Below are positions 22,961 to 34,074 of a stretch of DNA of 64,000 bases, piece after piece (the first letter of the stretch is position 1; each line of letters begins with the position of its first letter). Source of the DNA: Ovis canadensis (Eukaryota > Chordata > Mammalia > Artiodactyla > Bovidae); contig NC_091256.1 of the NCBI RefSeq assembly GCF_042477335.2, positions 35,742,001 to 35,806,000 on the forward strand, in the 5' to 3' direction. The notes under the pieces are model-generated. The model did not search any database. It saw only the letters and a program-made list of their open reading frames with translations, and was not told the origin of the DNA. The position numbers were made by a program, and so were the translations under genes.

Positions 22961-24024
22961 TGTCTGAGAGTGGAAAAAAAATAAATGGTGAGCTATTTTC
23001 AGAGGAGGGCCATGCAAATTGGAAAAGCTGAGAGAGTGTCAGATATGTCACGGGGGAAGCAAAGAGGCTCTGGGTAAAGATGAGGAGGTGGTTGAAAATT
23101 AGGCAAGTTTGGAGGGGAGACAATGAAGAATTAGAGAAAGAGGAAGAGATGACAGAAGAGTAAGAGGGAGTTAAATGCTAAGCTTCTCAGGGAAGAGAAT
23201 CTAGGGGAAGAGTCTGGATGTTTTAAGCAAATTTCCCGATCAGCTCTGTTCATCCCCCAGACAAAGGTATGGTCCCCAGACTATGTGAACTCATGGCCTT
23301 TCTCTTATTTTGTAGCTTTATCATTTCCACCACAGGGATAACTTTATCATTTCTACCACAGACATAACTCTGACACTGGGCGTATCCCAGGTGTCTGGCA
23401 GATCCCCTCAGCCATCCGCAGGCCGACTGCTGCCTGCCCGCATACAAAGCTGGAGCCCCTCCTAGCCTCTCATGTAGCTTGAACTTCAAATGACTGACTA
23501 AAATGCAATTATTGAAGAGGTTCAAGGAGTTAATTCCTTTCCTTGCTATTCTTGCTATGAACACAAGAACAGCAAAGTAAATAAAAGTTCATTTATTCTC
23601 CTGACCTCTCTTTGAGAGATGGCCTCCTATTCATTTGTTCACTCGATACCGAGGCTGGCTCACTGACGAAAGTCAGGGCTGAGACAGACCCTGACCTGGA
23701 ACATCAGAAATTCCCACCACTCTTTTGCCTCCTGGGCGGTCTGTGTCTCAGCAGAGGACTCCATGGGTACACTAAGGGCAGGCTGAGGGGCCAGCTTCTC
23801 ACCCCACCCCAACTTTGAGCTGAGGCTAAGAGAGGTTAAATAGCTTACCCAAGCCTACCTGGTCTGGAAATGGTGAAACCAGCTCTCCACCCAGATAACT
23901 GGTCTCCCAGCTTCCTTTATGACCTCCCCTCCCAATATATTCCCCTTACAGAACTCTCCTTTAAAAGAAGAATTTCCTTTTCTTTAAAAGAGGAAAGTCT
24001 CAAGCAGTCCTCTCTTGTTAAAAA
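22961..24024. other. Unassigned stretch with a short tandem duplication
   Basis: Mostly unique. It contains the 26-bp two-copy repeat at 23315-23366. Confidence 0.45.
23315..23366. repeat. 26-bp unit in two tandem copies
   Basis: Two near-identical 26-bp units (23315-23340 and 23341-23366) sharing 'ctttatcatttc' and 'accacag'. Four base differences. Confidence 0.85.
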
Positions 24025-24026
24025 TA

Positions 24027-24106
24027 TTGGGTTGGCCAAAAATTGCCTTTGGGTTTTTCCATAAGACACAGTGAAAAGATCTGAAAGAACTTTTTGGCCA
24101 ACCCAA
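24027..24106. mobile_element. Mariner-type MITE, 80 bp, with TA duplications
   Basis: The ends are TTGGGTTGGCCAAAAA and TTTTTGGCCAACCCAA, perfect inverse complements over 16 bases, flanked on both sides by TA (24025-24026, 24107-24108). The interior 'gggtttttccataag' is typical of non-autonomous mariner copies in ruminants. No transposase is present. Confidence 0.95.
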
Positions 24107-24149
24107 TACTTCAGCGCTTTCTCTGCCATTTGAATACAACTTATTCTTT

Positions 24150-24350
24150 CCATGTGGCAAGCTGGTAAAGAACCTGCCTGCAATGCAAGAGACCTGAGTT
24201 CAATCCCTGGGTTGGGAAGATCCCCTGGAGAAGGGAAAGACTACCCACTCCAGTATTCTGGCCTAGAGAATTCCATGGACTGTATAGTCCATGAGGTGGG
24301 TCCATGGGGTGGCAAAGAGTCAGACTGGGTCACTTTCACTTTCACTTTCA
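24150..24350 (+). mobile_element. Bov-tA SINE
   Basis: Diverged tRNA head ('gcaagctggtaaagaacc'), body, and a 3' end in TTTCACTTTCACTTTCA. The first bases of the head are lost. Confidence 0.93.
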
Positions 24351-24529
24351 TTCTTCCCTGGGCCTACAGAGAATGCCCTGTAGGGTCTGGCTCCCATTTT
24401 ACTGCACAGCCTCAACCATGTCCCTTTTCTTTCTCCCACTAAACTCCAGCCTGTCAGATCCGGGAGGAAGCTGATCTCTTTCCAGCCTGAGTGTATGTCT
24501 GTGAGCCATTTCCTTCCCAGAAGGCTCAT

Positions 24530-24832
24530 CCTCAGCTCTTTGCATACTGAACTCCTTTTCTTCCTTCTAGTTTGAGCTTAGATATCACTTCACTTGCAGG
24601 TTTTTTTTAAAAATTAGGCCCTCCTCTTATTATGCATCATAGCCCCCTGTTTATTTTCTTCATGGAAAATAAAATTTTGAAATTACCTGTCAATAATCTG
24701 TACTGTTTCTTTCTACTGAAACGGGTTTCTGACGGCATGAGGTCAGGGATTTTGTCTCATTTTTCACTGAACACACGCCCCTTTACATGTGGGGTGATCA
24801 TTAAATGTTGTTGAATAAATGAATGAAAGGTT
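24530..24832 (+). mobile_element. L2 LINE 3' end
   Basis: 'gagcttagatatcacttc', 'aggccctcctctta', 'tttattttcttcatgg', 'ggtcagggattttgtctcat' and the end 'gttgttgaataaatgaatgaa' appear in L2 order. Confidence 0.8.
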
Positions 24833-25290
24833 TGACTCAGAGGTAAATTTACATGAAGCCAATAAATTTAATCCTCAGGGCTCCTCATTTTCTAAGGAAT
24901 GTAGGCTCGTGTCCACATGGTAGTATTTTTGAAAAACTTGCAGCAACAAAGATATTTGAGCTGCAATTATTTAAACCTGCAGAAGTGTTTTACATGGGTC
25001 TAAATACTTCCAGGTATAGTTACATCACTACTAGCTATTCCAAAGCAAGAATGGTGTCCAGGAATACTGCTACTGTCCTCTGGGAGGGCTCACTTGATCT
25101 TGGGACACAAAGGTGTGGGGCTGTGGCATCAGAAGTATATGGATGTGGAGGAGAAACAAAGCTTGGAGTGCACGGCCCCGACTGGTAGTCTGTGGAAAGT
25201 TCTCCCAAATCTTACAGCTTGTTCATGAAACCTCAGTAGAGTTTTACCAACTTTGGTCACAATCCTAAAAACGTATTTGACATCCCTAAA
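24833..25290. other. Unassigned stretch
   Basis: A 111-codon plus frame (24853-25188) has no supporting context. Confidence 0.4.
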
Positions 25291-25327
25291 AGTAACACAT
25301 CTGAAAAGAACTTTTCCAAATTATTAT

Positions 25328-25540
25328 TTGCTGTTCTTGTTGTCCAGTCTCTAAGTCATAGCTGATTCTTTTGTGACCCCATAGACTGTAGCCTGCCGAC
25401 TCCTGTCCATAGGATTTCCCATGCAAGAATACTGGGGTGGGTTGCTGTTCCCTCCTCTAGGGGATCTCCCCAACCCAGGGGTCAAACCCACGTCTCCTGT
25501 ACTGAAGGTGGATTCTTTACCACTGAACCTCCTGGGATGT
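25328..25540 (-). mobile_element. Bov-tA SINE, antisense
   Basis: Full-length order on the minus strand. The left (3') flank 25291-25327 is shared with the copy at 35208-35433, which may mark a common source. Confidence 0.95.
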
Positions 25541-25633
25541 CTGGTAAACACTCATTAGGAAAAAACAAATTCCCTACAACTATGGATCCCAGACACTAGT
25601 CATTTTGCGTCACGAAAAGTGAACTATTTCTTA

Positions 25634-25922
25634 AAACCTTTTATTGCAGAATAGTTGATTTAAAATGTGTTAGTTTCAGGTGTACAGCAAAGTGGACCAG
25701 TTATTCATATACATATATATTCACTCTTTTCTTTTAGATTCTTTTCCCATATAGGCCAAAAGAGAGCACTGATTAGAGTTTCCTGTGCTATACAGCAGCA
25801 GGTTCTTATTAGTTAACTAGCTTGTAATTGACATGTATAGTAGTGTATACATGTCAATCCCAATCTCCCAATTTATCCTTCCCCTGACCCTGCCTTATCC
25901 CCCATTAACTACAAGTTTGTTA
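25634..25922 (-). mobile_element. L1 3' end, antisense
   Basis: 'ttagtttcaggtgtacagcaaagtgg', 'gtttcctgtgctatacagcagc', 'agtagtgtatacatgtcaatcc' are the L1 3' UTR landmarks of artiodactyls, read antisense. Confidence 0.9.
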
Positions 25923-25925
25923 CAA

Positions 25926-26503
25926 GTCTGGCACATAATAAGTACTATATAAGGGTAGGCAACTGGTAGTTGATTGAAGATGTGGAGTATCACTGAGGGT
26001 GAACTTCACACAAATTAAAAAATATAATTTAAGAGGTCAGGAGATCTTTGGATGGAATGCAGAATGTGACAAAATAACCTAATGTATTACTAATGTGTGA
26101 AACAACCTTACTGAGAGGGATGGGGGTGGGGAAGGAGTGCTGACCTAAGTAACTTTGCACATTAGTAGAATCTGTAAGACCTAAGGCCAAAGAAACTGTG
26201 TGTAAGTACTGTACTCTAGATGATAAAGTGGAGTCTCACAGGAGAAAGGGTTAACAATTCCGGTATTGCTGCACAATTGTACTGGAATTGAACAATTAAA
26301 TAAAAGAGGGTGGATGGTGGACGCAGGCTTCTCACTGTTGAAGTGGGAGGTTAGCAATATCAAGGAAAAGGGTCTGGAATGATACACGAAGTAATAGTTG
26401 AGAGCAGCAGACATTGGTACTAACTGATGTTTAACTTAATATGAATAAAGATGGTTACATATAGAAATATACGTAGATATGTATATTTGCACTGGTTAGT
26501 ATA
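25926..26503. other. Unassigned stretch
   Basis: AT-rich. It may be old L1 3' sequence, but no landmark is clear. Confidence 0.4.
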
Positions 26504-26513
26504 TACTTTTCTA

Positions 26514-26693
26514 TGCCTGCAATGTGGGAGACCTGGGTTCGATCCCTGGGTCGGGAAGATCCCCTGGAGAAGGAAATGGCAACCCACTCCAGTATTCTTG
26601 CCTGAAGAATCCCATGGACTGAGGAGCTTGGTGGGCTACAGTCCATGGGACGCAAAGAGTCGGACACAACTGAGCGACTTCACTTTCACTTTC
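26514..26693 (+). mobile_element. Bov-tA SINE, 5' truncated, 10-bp target duplication
   Basis: It starts inside the tRNA head (gcctgcaatgtgggag) and ends in TTTCACTTTC. ACTTTTCTAT is repeated at 26504-26513 and 26694-26703. Confidence 0.95.
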
Positions 26694-27430
26694 ACTTTTC
26701 TATTTCCTTATTTTGTCAGCTGCAAGGTCCTAGAAGCAACTAAATTTTAGTATCAATGAATGTACTTAATATTTAGATCTTGTTTTGTAATACCAATCTC
26801 CATTAGAAGGAACCAGCGTTCCTTGGAGGAATGGTTGATTTTATGACTGAGGAAGGAAATATACAAGATGATCCTGGAATATCTCCAGTGTCAGAAAGTA
26901 AAGTGTTAAAAAAAAAAAAAAAGCAACATAATGACAGGGGTATTTTAAATGTGGCATTGGAGCCAAGTAAAACAGCCCCCAATGGTTAAAGTTGGGAATA
27001 ATTTGAGCAATAAAGCAAATAAAATAGCATTGTATTATAACCCAAAGTATGAAATAAACATCCATGTACCTATAATAATTAAATAAATGATTGAATACAT
27101 AAATAAGTGAGAAGAGATAAATCTCCTATGTTGAAAATTTTGAATTAATTTATGTAAATATTCTGTCTCAAGGAGCTGGAGCATGACTCCCTACTCCCCT
27201 ACTCTTTAAATGTGGCCCAGACCTACAGACGTCCTTTCAAAGGGGACAGATTGAAAGGAGGGAGGGAGAAGGAGTGATATGTGCCTTTGATAAGGTGTAA
27301 TGGAAATGACAGTTTATCTCTGTGTTTTTCCTCCCTGAAACCTGTAACCGCAGTCTAATCATGAGAATAACATCAGATGAATCCTAACTGAAGGGCATAG
27401 TATAAAATCTCTGGTTAGTAGCTTTCCAAA

Positions 27431-27542
27431 GTGAAAGGGAGGTGAAGGTGTTAGTCGCTCAGTCCTGTCCAACCTTTGTGACCCCATGGATTGGAGCCCA
27501 CCAGGTTCCTCTGTCCTTGGAATTCTCCAGGCAAGAATATTG
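27431..27542 (-). mobile_element. Bov-tA SINE, truncated, 13-bp target duplication
   Basis: Antisense BovA part only. GTAGCTTTCCAAA occurs at 27418-27430 and 27543-27555, so the loss of the head happened at insertion and not by later deletion. Confidence 0.95.
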
Positions 27543-27704
27543 GTAGCTTTCCAAACCAGGTCTCAAGATCAAGGGAAGGAAGAAAAAGCCACAGTTAAGA
27601 GGAGCCTCAGGAGACCTGACAATCAAGTGTGTGGAGTCTGGATGGGGTGCTAGAACAGAACAGGGACATTTAGTTAAAAGCTAAGACAACCTGAAGAATG
27701 CATT

Positions 27705-28172
27705 TGTTGCAGGAAGGGGGACCCCTTCCAGGGCCCGAGACTGGGCTCTTGTTTAACTCTCGGAAATGAATCATCCGAGGAGACACATGTGCTACCAAAG
27801 CAAGAGACTTTATTAGGAAAGGGTGCCCAGGCGGACAGCAGGAGGGTAAGGGAACCCAGGAGAACTGCTCTGCTGTGTGGCTCACAGTCTCGGGTTTTAT
27901 GGTGACGGGATTGTTTTCCGGGTGGTCTTTGGCCAATCATTTTGACTCAGAGTCCTTCCTGATGGTGCAAGCCTTGTTCAGCCAAGATGGATGGATGCCA
28001 GAGAGAAGGACTCTGGGAGGTGGTCAGACAGGTGGTGTCTCCTTTTGACCTTTCCCGGCTTATTAGTTCCCTGTTCCTCACCAGGACCTCCTGTCATAAA
28101 ACAACTCATGCAAATGGTTACTATGGTGCCTGGCCAGGGTGGGCGGCTTCAGCCAGTGTGCTTCCCCTAACA
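27705..28172 (-). mobile_element. Solo LTR of an endogenous retrovirus
   Basis: A 468-bp element with TGTT...AACA ends, flanked by a 4-bp duplication CATT (27701-27704 and 28173-28176). On the minus strand there is a TATA-like CATAAAA and an AATAAAG polyadenylation signal in LTR order, then a terminal 'CCTGCAACA'. The 4-bp duplication suggests the ERV1 class. No gag, pol or env sequence remains. Possibly a BTLTR1-like family; that name is from memory. Confidence 0.88.
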
Positions 28173-28350
28173 CATTGACTAGGTAAAGGTAATGTATTAC
28201 TAGCCCTTCATTAATGGCAGCTAACATACTATGCAAATGGAAAAGACCAGTAATAGGGGAAACCAGTGTGGGGTGTATGGGAACTCTGTTCTATCTTCAC
28301 AATTTTTCTGTAAATCAAAAATTATTTCAAAAATGTAAGTTTATTTTAAA

Positions 28351-28944
28351 AAATTCAATCAGACATGTCAGAGGAGGGGCTGAATCATCTTTCTAGTGTA
28401 GAGAAAAGGAGATTAAAGAATATGCAATCAAAACATGAAAAGAACGTATTTTAAAGATGTGTCAGACACATAGAGGTCAGAGTATTGAGTCAGGAATATC
28501 AGTTGTGAAATTACATTGTATTTCTGTGTTCTGTAAAATTTGTGAACTACCAACTTTTCCAAATACTGTGGTTTCTCATTCTAAATGAAGTCACTTTTGT
28601 ATCTTTCTTTGTATATGTTGCTTTTGTATTGTTTTTCTTAAATTGAACCACCAAACTCTATAAACTTCAAGTCCCACAAAACTTGAAGGAAACACTGTCT
28701 CCAGGACCATTATAGTTCCTGACATTCTTCAAGGTCAAGGTCTGGCTCTGTCTGTGGCCCCGCCCATGTGTTTGGGGACTTTCCCAAACTCCTTGTTTGA
28801 AGCAGCCTCCCCGCCTTCCAGAACCTTCACCACCTCCACTGCTGGCATCTTTAACTCACTGTCCCTGAGCAGCTGTCTACGCCTCTTCCCATATCTTGCA
28901 CACTGCTTGGGCACTCTCCCTTTATACCAGAGTCTCGCATTCCT
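28351..28944. other. Unassigned stretch
   Basis: AT-rich, no gene recognised. Confidence 0.4.
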
Positions 28945-29070
28945 TATTTTTTTTTTCATCTTTTTTTTCCTTTCCTGCCTTCCTTCTTTCTTTCTTCCCT
29001 TCACCCTCTCCCTCTCCCCTGTCCCTCCGTCCTTTTTCCCTCCTCCTCTCTCAGTCTCTTTCTTTCCACT
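28945..29070. repeat. Polypyrimidine tract
   Basis: About 125 bases almost entirely C and T, T-rich at left and CCCT/CTTT-rich at right. The 107-codon plus frame here is Phe/Ser/Pro-rich because of this composition. Confidence 0.93.
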
Positions 29071-29074
29071 GTAT

Positions 29075-29350
29075 TAAGGTACATGTAAAAAGCTATACAT
29101 ATTTAATATATAAAACTCAATAAATGTAGGCATATTTATACATCCATCAAACAGTCACCACCATCAAAATCATGGATGATGATGATGATATGATCTGTGT
29201 GTGTGTCAAGAACATAAGACCTACTTTTTAGAGAATTTTAAGGATACAATATAGTATCATTAGCTATAGGCACTGTGCTGTGTGCTAAACCTCCAGAACT
29301 TATTTAATCTTGCTTAACTTCCTGCAGCAATGTTAGTTCCCTCGTTCCTC
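29075..29350 (-). mobile_element. Old L1 3' region, antisense
   Basis: 'catccatcaaacagtcacc', 'atacaatatagtatcattagctatagg', 'acctccagaacttattt' are known antisense L1M blocks. Confidence 0.7.
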
Positions 29351-30169
29351 TGTGGCTCCCATGGGCTTCTCTCCAGGCAGACCCATCTGATCCCTCCACA
29401 TGATTACGATCCCTCTTACAGGTAACTGGCCATCCCATGTCATCAGTGTGCAGGTTGTGTCTCTAAATAATATTGTGTCCTTTGACATCTGGATTCTACT
29501 GTGATGTCAGAAGTCAAGTTCCTACCCTGGTGATCTTCCTGTTAGATTCTCTGATAATAAAATCCATAACTGTCTTTCCTTTGAACTTCCAAACTGATTT
29601 CCAAAGTTCTAGAATTGGTACACGGTTAGCTTTTCTTGGAGTTTTCTTCATACCCCCTTATAATTTGTCCAGTGAATTTACATTGATGAAGTTATTGATA
29701 CCATTGGCTTTATCCTAACATCCTGCTATTTGTTTCCCTTTTATTCCCTTCCACTTTTTTGTCCCTCTGTTTCTCTGATTTTTTTGCTTTATGTTTTTTT
29801 AACATTCTATTTCATTTCTTATGTTAACTGCTTGGTATATGTCTCAGCTTCTGTTTATTTAAAAGGTATTCATTTTATCTTCAATTTTGAAAGATATTTT
29901 TCTTTAGGATGTGGAAACCTTGGTTGACAGACTTTAAAAGCATTGTTGCAGTGCCTCTGGCCACCACTGTTTGTGACAAGGAATAGTCTTAATTGCTCAT
30001 CATTTTCTCCAGTTTATAATTTTTATAAATTACTTAATTGACTACAACTTTTAAAGTAGTTTTAGTTCCCATATATGCTCTTTCCCCTGCTCACAGTTTT
30101 TGCTATTAATAACATCTTGTATTTGCATAACACATTTATTAAAATTGATGAACCAATACTGATACATTA
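29351..30169. other. AT-rich stretch, probably decayed LINE DNA
   Basis: It lies between two antisense L1-like pieces and has similar composition, but I cannot show homology. Confidence 0.4.
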
Positions 30170-32150
30170 TTTTGACCAAAGTCCATAGTTTACATTAGGA
30201 GCATTAATGCTCATTAAGGTTCACTCTTCGTGTTGTACATTCTATGGGTTTTGACAGATACACAGTGTCAAGTACCCACCATTATAGTATTTTAGAGTCA
30301 TTCCACTGCCTTAAAAATCCCCTGGGTTCCAAAGATTTATCCTTCTCCTCTCTCCTCAAACTCTTGGCAATTGCTAACCTTTTGGAATATCTCTATAGCT
30401 TTGCCTTTTCAGAATGTTATACAGTTGGAGTCACATAGTATGTAGCATTTTAAAAGTTTTTCTGAATTATATGCATTTGTGTTTCTGCTGTATGTTTTTA
30501 TGGCTTGATACCACTAATCTTTTCTTCTGTTTTCCCTTCTCTTCTTCCTGTTTTTTAAGTTTTGGCTTGTAAGTGTGACTATGATGTATCTGGGTGTGGT
30601 TTTCTGTATATTAATTTTGCCTAAGGTTTCTCAAACTTCTTAAATTTATAAGTGATCTTTTTCTTCAAATTTGGGACTTTTACAGTGACTATTTCTTGAA
30701 ATAACTGATTTCCTGCTTTGTACTTGCTCTTTCCTTCTGAAACTGCAATTACGTGACTGCTGTATTACTGTTTAATATTGCTCTGCAGTTTTCTAGGATA
30801 ATTTATATCTATATTTCTCCAAGTTGGTCCACTGTCCCTTTATTCTGCTGTCTCTAATTTCCTGTTAAGGCCTTCAGGTAAAATTTTAATCTCAATTATT
30901 TAAATTTTCAGTCCTTAAATGCACATTTAGTTCTGTTTTATAGTTTTTTCTCTGTTTTTAATATGTTTTATGTTTACTCATTAAGAACATATTTTCTTCT
31001 AGTTCATGGCCATATATTAAGTAAATTCTTTAAAGTAATTGTCTGCAAAACCGAATATCTGGGCCACCCTGAGGTCAGTTTCTATTGACTTCTTTTCCTG
31101 ATGAGAGATCACATTTTCCTGTTTCCTTCCACGTTTAATAGTTTTGATTGCATACTAGGTATTGTTCATTGTATCTTGTAGAGACTGGATTCTATTATCA
31201 TTCTCTGAAACATTGAGCTTTATTCTGGCAGGCATTTCCACCACTGGTTAATCACTTTGAATTTGTTTAGGTTTTAGTTTAAGCTTTATTAGGGAAGATA
31301 ATGGAATGAGATAATGGAGGGGGTAGTCATTCCCTTCTCCAGGGGATCTTCCCAACCCAGGGATCGAACCCAGGTCTCTTGCATTGTGGACAGATTCTTT
31401 ACTAGCTGAGCTACCAGGGAAGCCCAAGAATACTGGAGTGGGGAGCCTATCCCTTCTCCTGTGGATCTTCCTTTCCCAGGAATCAAACTGGAGTCTCCTG
31501 CATTGCAGGCAGATTCTGTACCAGCTGAGCTACCAGGGAAGCCCCTTATTAGGGAAAATCTATAAAAAGATCATGATGTTTTCCAGGCTTTTATCTTGGT
31601 GTGTCTCAAACTACTAGCCTTGTCTTCCATGCAGACCTTCTCTAGGCTTGGTTTCAAGATTTTTTATAGAATAGGTTTTATTCTAGGGCATTTTCTTTAC
31701 ATCTGTATGTATTTTCCCTAGGATTTCAGCTGGTTGTGCTGATAGGAAAGCCTAAGATGTTGGTATCTGACATCTGCCGGTAGGACTGGACCACAAGCAC
31801 CTCTGTTCTGCTTACAGCCCTACAGTGGCTATTATTCAAGTTTCCTTTTGTTTCCTTCTGGGCAAGTTCAGCCCATTCCTCACCTGAGAACTCATAGGGA
31901 ACCTCCAAATAGAGTTATATAATATCTTCTCTTTACACCTTCCTTCTCTCCTGTGTCCTGCCCCACTGATTTCAGGCCCTTGAAAAGCTTCAGGTGCTGA
32001 CCTTTAGCCAAGAGACTCCTCTGTAATCTGCTTTTACGCTGTCTGTCTGTGCTGTACCATAAGTAGAGAGCTGGGGCCAAAGTGACTTTCACCTTGTGAG
32101 TTTGTCTTTTCTCAAGGATCAGACTCTGGTACATATATTGTATTGTTCAA
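30170..32150 (-). mobile_element. Old L1/HAL1-like LINE sequence, antisense, interrupted
   Basis: 'catagtttacattaggagcatt', 'gggttttgacagatacac' and 'ggagtcacatagtatgtagc' are antisense L1 3' blocks. The later part ('gattgcatactaggtattgttcattgt', 'cattgagctttattctgg') resembles L1M/HAL1 3' sequence. A SINE insertion at 31297-31545 splits it. Boundaries and subfamily are uncertain. Confidence 0.55.
31297..31545 (-). mobile_element. Dimeric-headed Bov-tA-type SINE, 11-bp target duplication
   Basis: Two tRNA-Glu-like heads lie in tandem on the minus strand, each ending at right with 'taccagggaagccc' and joined at 'gggaagcccaagaatactgg'. A single duplication TTATTAGGGAA (31286-31296, 31546-31556) encloses both, so they arrived as one unit. 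Confidence 0.9.
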
Positions 32151-32154
32151 TGAC

Positions 32155-32320
32155 TGACAAAAGCCCTTTATATTTTTTTGCAGAAGTAAGTCTAAGTTCA
32201 GTAGTAGTTAATTCATCATGACCAGAGCTTGATGTCTTAATTAAGCCAGAATTTAAATCCTTGCCATCTGAATCCAGAATTAGTCATCTCAACCACTATG
32301 CTATCTTATTTTGGTCTTAA
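32155..32320 (-). mobile_element. MIR fragment, antisense
   Basis: 'cagaatttaaatccttgcc...aaccactatgctatc' matches the 5' part of MIR read antisense. Confidence 0.55.
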
Positions 32321-32321
32321 A

Positions 32322-32348
32322 AAGAAGAAGAAGAAGAAGAAGAAGAAG
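32322..32348. repeat. (AAG)9 trinucleotide microsatellite
   Basis: Uninterrupted AAG/GAA array of about 27 bp. Confidence 0.95.
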
Positions 32349-32469
32349 TTGAAACCTCTAAAGAAATTGTGGGGCAAGGCAAAGTGAATGATTAAAATCT
32401 GGATCAGGGAAGCTGACCGAGGAATTTTCACTTTCAGACAGCATGAGAGGGAAAAAGCTGTTTATTTGA

Positions 32470-32720
32470 ATAACAGTTAATAACACCACCTTATGGACTT
32501 TCAATATCTTCAAAATGTTTTTCTGCCCATTATTTTATCCCCACAAGAAATCTTGTTATATTCTGATATATTAGATACTATCACTCTTGTGTGACAAAGA
32601 ACTCAGAGACCAGAAACAATGGAGTAACCTGACTGAGATCACACAGCTAGTTAATGAGGTGGTAGGGCCAAGATCTTGGTCTCCAAATCCAAATGTTTAC
32701 TATTTGGACTCCCCAGTCTC
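32470..32720 (-). mobile_element. MIR SINE, antisense
   Basis: 'gagatcacacagctagttaatgagg' with the flanking core and 3' blocks in MIR order. Confidence 0.7.
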
Positions 32721-32799
32721 CCCCAAAATTAAGGGCATTCTCACAGAAATGAAGGTGTCTAGGAAGTGATTGTAGCCTTATGTCAAGAGAGAACACTTT

Positions 32800-32992
32800 G
32801 GTCTAAGCTATGGCTAATTGATAAGGAAACTGCCTGCAATACAGGAGACTCAAGTTTGATCCTTGGGTTGAGAAAATTCCCTGGAGAAGAAAACATCAAC
32901 CCACTCCAGTATTCTTGCCTGGAAAATCCTATGGACAGAGAAGCCTGGCAGGCCACAGTCCATGGGGTTGCAAAAGGGTCCGACTTGGCTTA
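32800..32992 (+). mobile_element. Bov-tA SINE
   Basis: Head diverged ('gctaattgataaggaaactgcctgc'), body clear, ends 'gggtccgacttggctt'. Confidence 0.9.
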
Positions 32993-33597
32993 ATGAATAA
33001 ACCATAACAGCAACATGCGGTTAAAACTTAGAAGATAGCAAAGTCCTCTTTCTAAGCTTTCTAAACAGCCCTGACTTCATTCTTTGCTCTCTCTTATTAA
33101 GGAGAATACTCTTCTATGTAGAGTAAGAACCGTGTAATAAATAACTGCAAGTCCCTTTGCAAATATCTAACACTAGAGAAGTAATTATTAGTATATCTCT
33201 TCATCCTGAATGTAGATTTATAGCCTACATCTATCAAATGAGACCTGGGAATAATTTACACAGCACATATATTTGCATGTATATTATGCATACTTGTCTC
33301 ACCTTCTGGAGAAGATAATTTATATAGTAAGTTTGGGGTGGGGTTAATTAAGGTTGAGTTTTTTTTTAAAATATCTTCTCAACAGCAGCCTCGCTGGAAA
33401 TGCTCACTAACTTTTATCAGTTGAGGTTTATACTGGCTCAGTCAATATTTTCTCAATTGTATTTTAAAGTGGTATTTTTACTGTCAAGAGTTTGTCCAGT
33501 TTCTGGTTTGTTATTTGGTTGGAGATAACAGGAATTAGAATATCTACACTGATTAGCTTTAAAAGCTCAAAAGTTGGGGCTGATAAGTGGTCCCTGC
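32993..33597. other. Unassigned AT-rich stretch
   Basis: No repeat family or gene recognised. Confidence 0.4.
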
Positions 33598-33808
33598 TCT
33601 CAGGTGGCTCAGTGCTAAAGAATCCGCCTGCCAACACAGGAGACAAAGATGTGGGTTTGATCTCTGGGTCGGGAAGATGCCCTGGAGAAGGCAATTGCAA
33701 CCCATGGCAGTATTCTTGCCTGGAGAATCCCACGGACAGAGGGCCCTGGAGGGATGCAGTCCATGGGGTCACAGAGTGTCAGACACGACTGAATGACTAA
33801 GCAGACAC
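33598..33808 (+). mobile_element. Bov-tA SINE
   Basis: Complete head and body. Ends 'gtcagacacgactgaatgact' followed by a CA-rich tail. Confidence 0.95.
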
Positions 33809-34074
33809 ACACGTGTACTCCTTAGGAAGGGGGTGGTGGAAGACCTGCAGCAGATTCAGACTCCCAGGCAGTAAGGATGATGAAAAAGAGCTGATGGTTA
33901 ACCAGAGTTATGGTGTTTTCAAACTTTTATTTTCCCAGCTGGTGGGAAATAAGGACTCAAACTCAAAAACCCAGGGAAGAAAAAAATGAACTGCAGACAA
34001 TTTTTTCATGTGGAAGATAAGATATAGGGCCCCAAATAGAAATTCTGCCTGCTATTGGGTGAGAATTTCTCTAG

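Larger units (their letters stand above)
26760..28350 (+). mobile_element. Old L1M-type LINE 3' region, interrupted
   Basis: 'aacatccatgtacctataataatt', 'cctgaaacctgtaaccgcagtctaatcatgag', 'ggagacctgacaatcaagtg' and 'ggggtgtatgggaactctg...tttttctgtaaatcaaaaatta' follow the 3' region of mammalian-wide L1. It was split later by a Bov-tA (27431-27542) and a solo LTR (27705-28172). The subfamily is not assigned. Confidence 0.8.

Noticed and set aside
28754..29123. Phe/Ser/Pro-rich frames of 75-107 codons
   Set aside because: Caused by the polypyrimidine tract.
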